A stretch of 64,000 bases of DNA, from the NCBI GenBank assembly GCA_914767715.1, contig OU612074.1:20508062-20572061 (forward strand), read 5' to 3'. This DNA comes from Membranipora membranacea (lineage: Eukaryota > Bryozoa > Gymnolaemata > Cheilostomatida > Membraniporidae). The translations under genes were made by a program, and so were the position numbers. The notes under the pieces were generated by a model. That model did no database searches. It was not told the DNA's origin and saw only the letters and a program-made list of their open reading frames with translations. Position 1 is the stretch's first letter. Each line of letters begins with the position of its first letter. Shown here piece by piece: positions 1 to 12,000 of the stretch.

Positions 1-2090
1 ATGCTCACCTGAATTGACCCAGCAGACAGAAACTTTTTGGGTAATTAGCAAGTTCCGACTGTCCAAAAGTGAACAGTTGGTTTAAAGGAACCGGAAGCAC
101 CTAGAGCTAGGGGATGTTATACCTCTCATTACTTCACACTAGAAGTTAATGAGGGCTTCCGGCGTCAGGTGGATTTACCACCCTTTCAAAGCAAACGACA
201 ACAATACCAATAGAAAATACATCATTATCCAGAAACTCGAATCGTCATTTATTTATCTTCTACGCATGTTTAAAACATCGAAACTGAAAAGATGCCGAAA
301 TCAGAAAAAATCAAAAGCCTTAAAATCCAAAGTCTGAAAGCTCTCGGAAACTCATGTAACCAAGATAAAAGTCCTCGATAAACCGGAGTGAAAAGCTGGT
401 CACAGATATTTTAACAAGCAATTTCCAAAGAAGAAGATGAGCTTCGGTAAAATCCAATGGCTACTGTTTTAACTCAAAAAACAAAACTCTCTCTTTTTCT
501 TCCTCCCTTTAGAATCATTTACTGTCCCTTTATATAGGGTAAAAACCTTACAACTGACCAGAAATATCATTGGCTCATTCAAACTTGTCAAGCTTTTTCA
601 AAAAGTGGGTAGTTAGTAATTATTAAAACACACCAAACTTTCCCGGAACTAAATATATGTTTAATCCCGTAATTAGACACAGCGTGATTCTTTGATCTGA
701 AGTAATTAAGGTATGGGACCGCATAAAATACAGATCAGTTTTGAGTTTAAAAATTGCTTTACTTTCAGTAGCCTTTTGATGTTATTTTCTCTTTGAGATT
801 TTTATATGAAAAATAAATTCAAACTGACAACGACAAGCAGCGGAATTAAATGCAATTGAATGATTGAAATTGATCAAGTTATCGATAATGTATCTGATAT
901 GTGGGCCGCAAGTCTATGGTGACACCATCGCTACTACACACAATTCAATATCATAAAATCGCCAACATTTCTTTGCCTTATAATTTTTATCTATAGCTTT
1001 TGTCATGTCTTGCCCTCCTTGATAGAGAGTAACAAGATGGTGTTGATTATGCTTCCTAGTTGAATAAATCTCTATTCAACGCAAGAATGTGTGCTGATAG
1101 CTTCGGTGGAATACTCTAGAGTTAAATAGAAAGGGTATATTATATACCAACTATTTTCTCCTATGATAATAATTCTATGGATTTCTTAAAGTTGCTTATA
1201 AACAACTCCCTGAATGATGTTTGCTTTTCATTGAGATCTTTTGGGTATGATTATGCTAATAGCCAAACAAGTTGCAAGTGCACCATATTGATGCCACCGG
1301 TTAAATCTAAAATTTTACATTGACTCAAAACCGCAGTGCCTTCATTATGCTGGAAAACCTAGGGTGAGTTTTCACATAAATTGAGTGAGCAATACCTGCT
1401 AAGGGGCTCCTTCCCAAACACCTCACTCATTGATGGATCTATGCACATTCAAAATGAATATGTCTAATAGGAAAAACAAGTAAGCGACAATTTAGATCAA
1501 AGTGATAATGATGATTTGCTTTACATAGCTTCGCCCATTCCAAAAGTGAATGTATTGGAATTCGACTGCATTTCTATCAATTTCAATTGAAGTTTGTTGC
1601 TTTTTCAGCATTTAGATCTCAATTGACAGTACAGTACCAACAGCAGTTATTTAGCAACAATAAGGGTCTAGCTATATTGTGTTTTAATTTTCAAACATGA
1701 CACCTAAGTAGCAAAATCCAATTGTTCAAGTTTTGTTTGGTGGTGAAAACAAAGCAAGCAAAGTTGGGGAAATTAATTTAGCTCAGAGAGCCTCTTCACT
1801 GAAAGTCAAAAAACATAAACTATCTGAAAAAAACTCATCTAAATAATTATCGGCATGACCTTATTATATCTGCCAAAGCTCTCTGCAATCAAAAATCTGA
1901 TAAGGGTATTCTATGCAGGATTATCATGCAGGTTGTTGGTACTGAATTTGTCAAAGTTGATAAGAATAACAGGAAAACATGAAATAAATTAGGCACTGCA
2001 CACTACCAAGTTTTGTCACCTCTTCCAAATATATGAAATTCAAACTAATAATTATCTGTGTGCAGTCCAGTTCTTCTGACTTTTTACTTG
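1..2090. other. Downstream flank of TRPM-A, nothing recognised
   Basis: AT-rich DNA after the TRPM-A stop. It should contain the 3' UTR, but I see no convincing poly-A signal on the minus strand close to the stop. The only track-length reading frame, at 149-337, looks random. Confidence 0.6.
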
Positions 2091-3036
2091 CTACTTCCCT
2101 GCTGCTTTGTCTGCTGCCTTGTCCTCAGTAGGCTGAAAAACCAAATTCTCTTTTACCACATAGATTGATTAAGCTGAAGAATCATGAAGCATTTTTCACG
2201 CAATTATACATGACTATGTTTTCAAAGAGTCTTATCACCATGCAAAAGAGAGGTTTGATTTTTATGATACATGCAACTCGACTACGGACTACATTAACAA
2301 GAATCTTTCAACCAACTAATGTTTGTGAGATAAAAATCTATTTTTACTGCTTGCTTGTGAATAGTAGTGTCAATCATATCCATTAGTTTCTACCCCTGTC
2401 CCAAATCCTACCAGACTAATTTGGGGTACAGCTTGCTTACCGTTGGATCTACCATTGCATTTTTTTGCTGCCTTAGTAATCTTATTAGTCTCCTCTATTA
2501 TTCAAATGAAATTCAATGCCTTGCAACCCGCAATTACCAGTAATCCCATGCATACTGACTTCAACTTAGTGTATGAGGAGAGCTTACCTTGGGGGTGAAA
2601 TAAAGTATATTACCACATGACTGAACAAAATCCCGGAAAAAAAAACTTTTCAATTTCTACAATGACTTGAAACTAAGCTTACCAACAATTTTTCCATCAG
2701 CAACTCTATTTTCTTGTTCATCTGTTCATTCTGACGACAAATCTGATCCAACCTTAAAAGAAAAAGTGATAAACTTTAATCAACTAGGGTGCTGATATTT
2801 AAGTAGCAACAATAATCTGTAAATCAGTCTTGCATCAAACCTTGAATGGAATCTCAGGAGCATACAGCAACATTCACTGAAAGCCTATTACTTGGTTTGT
2901 GGTTAGATTTACCTGCTTGTTACGACAACCTCTTCAGTTTTATCCTCCCTGAGTCCTGTGACGTATTCCTCCATCCTCTTTCTTATGAAATCTGTCAGTC
3001 TGTCATCCTTATCACCTGTATTTCCAAAGTCTCTTC
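2091..3036 (-). CDS. TRPM-A C-terminal tail with coiled coil and stop
   Basis: Exons 3036-2913, 2752-2683 and 2132-2091, about residues 1215-1292. The first is highly charged (DDRLTDFIRKRMEEYVTGL). The second is a short heptad-like helix (QNEQMNKKIELLMEKLL), likely the tetramerising coiled coil. The last is TEDKAADKAAGK followed by TAG at 2093-2091. Nothing resembling the Nudix (TRPM2) or alpha-kinase (TRPM6/7) domain follows in the remaining 2 kb on this strand. Confidence 0.8.
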
Positions 3037-6000
3037 CTAAAATGAATCAGTCCATTCGTAACTCAGTAACAACAGTTTTTTTCTGCTAATTATTATTTTT
3101 GGCAAAGTGGAACCGCTAAAGGTAGATCCCAAATGAAATGCATATACATATTATAACCATGTTGCGAGAGTTCCACACTAAGATTTTTCTTTTCTAAAAT
3201 GGATCAGTTGTCTAGAATCCCCCATCCATCCCGGACAACGGTGGACTAGGTGTGGAAGGTGTCTAGAAAACATTATATTTAAAAAAAATCAACTTGAAAG
3301 GTTAGACTTACTGAACTCCGAATCTTTTTGTCCTCTGCAGTTCTTCCCACAATTGATAAAGAGTTTGATGAGAGCTTCTAGTAGAGGGAACCTTGGTCTG
3401 TCAAAGTGCTCATAAACGACTGCATAGTAGTTATACCGCCAAAGCATATCAGCCTTTGATTGCACTTTATCAAAGGTGAAGCTACAATGGATACCATTAA
3501 ACCTTTTATATTGATTTCAAAGCGATACAACTGACATCCAGTATTTAAACATGTTGCAAGTGAAGAAGTGGCACAGGGAGGGAGTTGGTTTCGAAAATAA
3601 ATATAAATTCTTTGTTATTATTAAAAAGTGGGGATATTCAATATGATACTCAACTGACACTCAATTTGATTTGTTTTTTCTTTTGGATATATACATACCT
3701 GAAAATTGCAATGAGCAGATTCAGTAAAAGTACATTGGTGATGATCATGAATATGCCAAGGATTATCCACTTGTATCCGAGCCCTTCATCTAAAGAAAAT
3801 GACTTTTTGGTATCACACAATGGTATGCTGTGCTGAAAATCATGCCTAATCTATGCCCAATCATAGTAGGTTAAGTACTATGTCCAACAATCTTGAGGTT
3901 TTGTGTAGTTCAATTTCCTAAGCCTATTATGATACTTGATACATCAAACTGCCTGGAGTTTATTCGGGTCAATTTTGCTTCTATGCATCCTTTCAAAATT
4001 TCAACGAGCAGCTTATAATGACTCCTCTATTGACCTGTGTGTGTGTAATCCTCAAGAAATAGCTCTCCATACATCTGGAAGTACGGACGGAAAATTACTT
4101 TATTCAGCAACTCCATGTTGAACTCTGCCTTGTGGTCAAGTATTGTTTGGTTGATAACTCCAAATGCCAAGACGGTGAATGAGAGAATCACAAGGAACAG
4201 AGCCAAGTCAATCAACTACAAATAAAAAATATATTATTCTCAAACATTAAGAAAACATGCAGTTTTATAATCAATATTAGCCACTGGTTATAATGATAAC
4301 TTTGTCATCGGCAGTCTAAATTTGTTATTCATTTCAAAAAAAGATGGCTGTCAAGACAAGCAGACAACTCACCATGCCCAGTATCATTGTGACTTTCGGT
4401 CCAAGTTTCTCAGAGATGTAGAAAAGTTGGTAGAATCTCATGATGTTGAGCAAGAATGACAGCGAAAACAGGATCAGGACAACATCAAAATACTTCTCAT
4501 CAAGGTATATTCTTGCAAAATATGCCCCAATGAATAGAAGGTAGGAACAAAGATCAACCAAATTCCAGGAGTCGCGCCACCACTCCTTGAAGTAGTTCTG
4601 GTCCCCAGTTGACCTGGTAAACTTTGAACACAAACATATAATAATTACAAATACTAACGAATTGACCATCCTTAACCGACTAAATAATGCAGGTCAAGCC
4701 TTGTGCAGGTTCCGGCTATGCAATGAATAAATAAAGTTTCAGGCAATGCGAGGCTTCATAATTGGCCTTTTATGCTTCTTTTTATTTACTTTAAAGGTTG
4801 CCAGGCAAAGTTCACAAGACAACGCTAATCACTAGTACAATGTTGTGCGGAGGAATATTTTACATAATTTCTCTAAATTTTCCTTGGACTTGAACAAATA
4901 GGAGCCCATTGGCAGTTTCTCTAATACACCCATGTCAGCCTCAAAAACATGCCTCAGCAGATGAAGGGTTTGGAAGATGTCGCCAATTCCCTCATGATTA
5001 TATGTATCATTCATACTGAGATTGTATTGACTAACAACTGAGCATAATGAGTCTTGTGCCATATAGGTTATAAAAATTATTAAAACGCATGAATTTTCTA
5101 CCAAACTATCGTGTTTTTAATATATGGACTGTTTCATCCTCAACAAATATGTCTGCATTCTCACCTCAAACTCAACAACACATTGTAGATAATGAAATAA
5201 TGAATAAATGAATAACTGATATGAACTATCCATTGTAACCATCAAGTCACATGACTCATGCTCAGTTGTTAAGCGCTTTGAACTCAAGCATCAATGTTAG
5301 CTCTCAGCATGTTTTTGAGGTCAAAGCTGGACATGGTTGTATTTTAGAAGCCACCAATGTGCCCTTATTTAACCAAATGCAGTAGAAATTTTTGCAGGCT
5401 GAAGAATGCTGTGCCTCGCTAAACTAGACTGCACACCCTAAGGAGTTATTCACCTGTCTCAGCTCATCTATGATGTTGTTGGCCATACATATCAATGTAG
5501 CGATTTCAGCCCAGTGACAGGATACAAATGTCAGCAAACAGTCATACGGACTTCCAAGGCAACTTTTGAGTGTGAGAACATCCTCTATAGTAGTGTTTCC
5601 AGTTTCGGTGCATCTGACATCATGGCTCAGCTCTGTCATCATGAATATTGCGAAGAATGTCAGGAACGCCAATGAGTATACCTGGAATAAGCCATTTTGT
5701 GAAGCATCATGACATTGAACTGACTTTGATGACACAATATTATCAAAATTCAACTACTGCATATAAGCCAGCAAAGCAAAGCAATAATTCAGACAAAAAC
5801 AACTCACTGTATAGTGGATACACTTCACTATAGGGGCACAAAATGCCCTGTATACAGCGTTTGGATAAGCTATAGTCGCTTCCTTGCTAGAACTGCAGCA
5901 TGGAGATACATCAAGTAACTGATTTTTTCCATCACATTCATCTAAACGAACAGCTGTGTCTGAGCTCCGTACAAATTTCAGGCGGCATACTGCAAGAGGC

Positions 6001-9000
6001 ATGAAAGCAGCCAATAACACCTGTTGAAGTAAAACAAGAGTATACAACAGATCTGCTTTCAAAAATGATGATCACTTTGGTGAATGGATGAATGAATTGA
6101 ACTTGATTTCCTGTCAATACTCGCGAGAGTAATTAAGAGAGTGATTATAGTAATAAAATGATGAATGTAAACTGTGTGCCAATAATATGAATTATTGGCT
6201 TCGACCCATTTTCATGTGCAATAGTTCAGTAGTAGCTTTTGTACGGCAACTGATATATTATAGTATGAATTATTACTGATCACAATGATCTTTCATTCCC
6301 CAGTCTAAATAATGTCAGCATAAGTCTTTCTGGCAGAAAATACTGTTGAAGCAAGTTGTATCTACCTGTGTAAATGATGTTGTAACTGAGAGATCTCCAT
6401 ACATGATCTTTTGTAGCTTAGACGCACAAGCTGGTTGCGCCATGAACTCCTCAAGACTGCCCCTGTATGCCAGTCCCAGTGCGGTGCATCCACCCCATGA
6501 GTGAGAGACGCGGGTTAGTATCTGAGACGTCTTCAACCTGTTATCAGTCCAGCAGCGATCAAGGACATGTTCAGCAAGTTTCTGGAAGTACCTAAAGCAT
6601 TGCAGAAATCTTTAGTCTAGTATTATGGTTCAAACAGTTGTGAGACTTGCAACATACAATTATAGGTAGCTCTGTTTATTCAAAGTAATTGATCATGGAA
6701 TGGAGATGAATGTTGAAATATTTGAGTAGATATATTAGGTCAGTGTGTAGTTTATACTGGTAAAGGTATGATACTTGAATTTAGTCCAATCAGGGCTCTG
6801 TTGAGCAATTATTAAAGAAAAGATGAATTGAATAAATTTCCCCAATTGTGTACTTTGCACATTGATTTGTAAATATTGTTTGGAGGCCTCACAAAAATCA
6901 CACTTCCGGTATAAAAACAGGTTGCTGCTAGTTTTACAGGGTTTATTTGATGTTTAAGGAACGTATACCTATACCTTTACTGGGTTTCTTAAAGTTATTG
7001 CGTGGGGAGAGAATGGATACTATAACAACTGGGGGGTGGATTGTAAGCATATGAAGTATCCATGCAAGTGAATGCGAAAACAAATTCAGATATTGCTCAG
7101 CAGCAGAATGCTTGCACCATCTCCCAATTGCATCGATTATCAGTTAGATGATGGCAGAAATTCCTTTAGCAAGAGAGGGCAAAAAATAGCGATGTTCTAA
7201 TTTTACTGATACATTGATGTGTATCACTACACAGTTTAATGTTTCATGGCTATCCCGATTTAAGCCACCTGCAGCAGAATCTCATGATGAATGGTTTGTC
7301 AGACAACAACTGGTATTTAGTAAAATTTACTTGGAGCTTTCCATGTAATCCTCGCTGATATCAGCTCCCTCATGATCCTTGGCTCTTTCGGATAGGTTCT
7401 TTAAGGCCACAGCAGCTACTATAGCTCCAGCTTTCACAAAAGAATAACAATTTGTATAGGTATATACTATATGTGTTTGTGTTTCTAAAACAGATTTATC
7501 ATATATATATATATATATATAATTATGATAAATCTGTTTTAGAATTTCCTTGAGACGAAGATCTGCTGAAATTCTTTTGATATTTTTACTTTTCTCCATG
7601 AAAATTTAACGGATATGTTATTTCTGACAATGAGTTACTCAAGCATTATGGTTTAAAGGGCAACCAGGGTTTCAAACAACTTCCCATTGGCCCTCATTGA
7701 TTAATAGCAGACTGCATCTTCTACAGAGGGAAAAAGACAAAATCCAATTCGGATGATTATTCAGCAAGAATTCTTCTGAAACATTTCATTCATCAGGTAC
7801 TCAAACTCAGCTAAAATAGAATACCACATAGCAGTTTCCTGTTCCTGTCCTTATTTAGCCTGTGCTCTATCATCATTACAGCACTGTCTTGGAACCTCCC
7901 CTAAACCGAAGTGTTACCCAGCTTAGAGTCAGCAACTACTTTGAGTTTTGCATCGCCTAATACACAAAGCTGATGCTGCCCAGCACATTATTTGCCACCC
8001 ATTAATGCATTGCTGCGAAACCTTGGTTGCCCTTTAACTAACAGAGTAACGACACTGTCACTTTTCACAATTCAATTGCGTGTTGTATTGATAATCATCC
8101 TATTAAATGACCATGCAGAATTGTAAGGAAATAGATAAGCATTTTCCCAGTACAATAAACTGAAAGCCTTGAAGCATACCAATGTGATCACTCGTATGTC
8201 TCCAAATAAGTTCAGCCAACTCTTTCTGGTTGAAGAGCACCGCCCACAAAAACAAATGTCTTGCAGCTTCCTCATTTTGTTTGTCTTTTTTGTTTGCGCT
8301 CATATCATTCTTCTTCTTATTTGTCTGTATATTGTCTGCAATACAATGGTGTCATTGATAATTATCAATTTGTGGTGTGATGTGAGGTGTAACATGTTAA
8401 CCAGGTTACAGAGGATTGGTCATCATACATTAAAATGAGCCTGTTGTATATGAAATTTGAGTTCCTTCACATTCATGCAATGAAATTCCAGTACTTTGAA
8501 GTCTAAAGACATGCATTGTCTTATATTTATCATCTGGTTTAGTATTGTAAACTTTCTGTCACACGGATACAACTCCAGGACACTTTACAATGTTGTAAAG
8601 TGTCTCGGGGACAGGCGACAGGCCTATTGCAAAAAAGTGAAATATACACTCCCAGGTGACAGATTTCAATGAAATCATTGAAAACTGAGGAGCTAGATGA
8701 AGTTCTTGTTCCCTGCCCTTCCCCCTTTCCCCTATACTGAAACAAGACTAGTGATGACATCAGTGGTGAGGTAAGGTCAACTGCTTCTGCCAAATTAAAA
8801 TATACTAACATCTGGAATTGCCTCCCTGTGGCTTTATTTTAAATAGGATAAGGAAATAGATTCATTGATACACGTTCATCAAACAGAGTACGACAAGATT
8901 ATCTTCTTACGAATAGTGCATGCTGAAATATGCACCGCATCCTCAAGGAAATCCTCTATTGTCTCTGCAATGTAACGGGCATGTATATTATGCTTCTTTT

Positions 9001-12000
9001 CATGAGCATCTTCATTGAGGCGGTCGTTCTGGCAGGTGAATTCTTTATCCGCTGTATCCTTGTAATGGAATACATATGCATTTGTTAATTATGTTAGCTG
9101 ATAGTTGTCATTTTAGTACTCCAGACACTGATACATCCATTTCACAAATACTATCTTATTTGCAGCAATTTTTACGGACAGGAACAGTATTTCATTTGCC
9201 TGTTGAGCTTTTTGTGTGATGATCTCCCTTCTATAATTGATTCTCTCTGAACAGCCCCATACATATAAAGAATCATTAGAAGTTTAAAGTTTATATCATT
9301 ATGTGGAGTGCAAGATAAACCTCATTCAACGGGCTCGATTTTCCTAAAACTATACTGTGCAGATTGTGATACATGATAGACCTCAAGTCTGAATTTATTT
9401 GAATGAAATAGACTGCCCATAAAAGGGTTAAACAATTTAATTTATTCCTACTCTCACCTTATTGACCTTTCTGTTTTGCATCTGTTTGTCTATGAATCTT
9501 GCAAAATGGTTTTCTTTCTTTCCTAGTATCTACCAATATATAATTACAGCAGTGAATTTCTGAATCTTCAAACATTGAAGCTACAGCCTAGCCACATTGA
9601 AGTATCATAATAATAATTTTGTTGCATGCATTAAAACTTAATGGATTCATAAAATTTGTAAGCTAGATGTAACAAGACATGCCATCATAAAATTTAACTC
9701 AACTGGAAAATTGCAAATGATCATTTCACATTGGAATGAAGAAAGATAATTCATCGGTTTATCACCAGATGTGAGATGTGACTCTCACACATTGACTTAC
9801 TACCTTGATTACCTGTACTTACCTCAATGTACAAGGAATAAAGGTTCCCAGGATACACAAACTCTGAAAACTTAAGTCCATTGTCCAACAACATCTGTAC
9901 AAATTCTGCATTGTTTTCCACCATCGCTGTCAGAGCTACTTGACACATGATTTTGCTTTTCTGCTCAAAAGAACAACACTTTTGAATAATTTGAGACAAA
10001 ATCAATAGCTGAATAATTAAAGCTATAGTTGCGCCGCCCCATATTTGGTATCATATTGTAGATCTCAGGCTAATTAAGAACACAGTTGCAATCTTTTAAA
10101 TGGCCAATGGATACAGTTTTAACTATTAGCATCACCGGAAATAAAATTCCTCTCAACTTTTCTGAACCGCTAAAGTTGTCCTCTCTTCATCACACTATAA
10201 CATATGAATGTGTATAAGATGCCTGGTTTTCAGTGTATGATTTTCCCTAAGTAGGGGAAAGTCTTTCAAGTGTATATTAGCGGAACTGTGATTTGAAATA
10301 TTTTTTTACCTAAGCAAATGCCATAAACTCAAAAGCACTACTATAGCTTTGTAAGATACTCTTGAATTATTGTTGTTGGCAGTTTTCCGGTTTTATTCAG
10401 ACATAATATACATGGCAGAACCTAGCAGCAAGCTGCCAGGGAAAATTCAAATTGCGACTACTCCATTTCAAATGCCGCAAGCAGCTGATCTTTATAAAAA
10501 ATGCAACCAGCTTATAAAATTTACACAGTATAACTTTACATTACAGAAAGATCTTGCAGGATTTAATTGATGATGCTGATTCAAGGATGGTACATGATGG
10601 TAGACATAACATTCAAAACAGGAGATTGAACTTCCTAAATAAGCACGATGATAAATAACCCTATGATGATGATAAAGAGGGTACCCTGACATATGGACCA
10701 CACACAAAATGGACCACAAGACAAATGAATCACATACAAAGCGGACCGCAAGACAAATGGACCACATGACAAATGGACCACACTGGACCTCATGGTGATT
10801 TACAATAGCTAGAGGGCTGTAACTTAGCACACATAGACAATGGCATAGTATCAGTTGATATAACAAGGAAAATTTCTAAAAAAGCTTTTACTGTACTATG
10901 ATAGTACTTAAAACCTCATTTTTTAGGGTAAAAATGGGAAAAAAAAACTGGACCACACTGGACCTCAGGGTGATGTACTATAGCTAGAGGCTTGTAACTT
11001 AGCGCACATATACAATATTAGTTGATATAGCAAAGAAAATTTCTAATTAGGCTTTTAATTTACGATAATAGCACTGAAAACCTCATTTTTGGGGGTAAAA
11101 ATGGGAAGAAAACTGGACCACACTGGACCTCATGGTGATGTACTATAGCCACAATCTACAACACTGGACCGCAACAGGACTTCATGTTGAAATACGCTAC
11201 CTATTTGACTGAAACTTGATACAGATACTCAGTGATATAGTAATAGTTGATATAGTGAAAGAAATCTAAAAAAAATGATGTACTATTGTGAGAAAGCTTT
11301 TCAGGGGTAGAATTTTCTGAAGAAAACTGGACCACAACTGGACCTCATGGTGAAATACTCAAGTTAGATGTCTATAACTTGGTATAGATAATGATTATAG
11401 CATTGATAGTTATAAAAACAACGAAAATTATTTTTGACATGCTAGGAATTTTCCCATTGTAAGAATATTGCATAATAAATGCAGAACTAGCTGCCAGACT
11501 AGATCCATTGCTATGGTATTTATGTAGTATCTGTGTAGTCAAATTTTCCATCTGACATTCAAATTTATCAGATCAGCAATGTGATATTTATGTGTGCATA
11601 ATAGATTTCGAAGATGAGGGTAACAGAGATGAAATGGCTAAGCCCTTACATACTTCTCTATAAAATAATGGAGCCAAAAAAATGTGATCAGAAATGAAAA
11701 CTACACACCTCCATCAAACGCCAACCAACCAAATATCTACAAAAGTCTATCAGTCCATCATGAGTGTAATGTAAAAAAACAGCAAAACCATCAGACAACA
11801 CCCAACTGATCATGATGCCAAAAAGGTTGTTGCAATGCATTGTATGACCAGCCATGCACACACTGAAAATGCTTTTTCCTCCACTTCAAGAGTGGAACAA
11901 AATATAGAAATTGAGAAAAATGCCTCAGTTCAAATGGCTCAGATGGCACTGCAGGAGGGAGAAGTAGCTGCAACATTGACCAAAAGGAGTAATGAAAATC

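Noticed and set aside
2091-2760. A Nudix (NUDT9-H) or kinase domain at the C-terminus of TRPM-A
   Set aside because: The tail ends at TAG after a short coiled coil, and no Nudix box or kinase motif is visible on the minus strand down to position 1.
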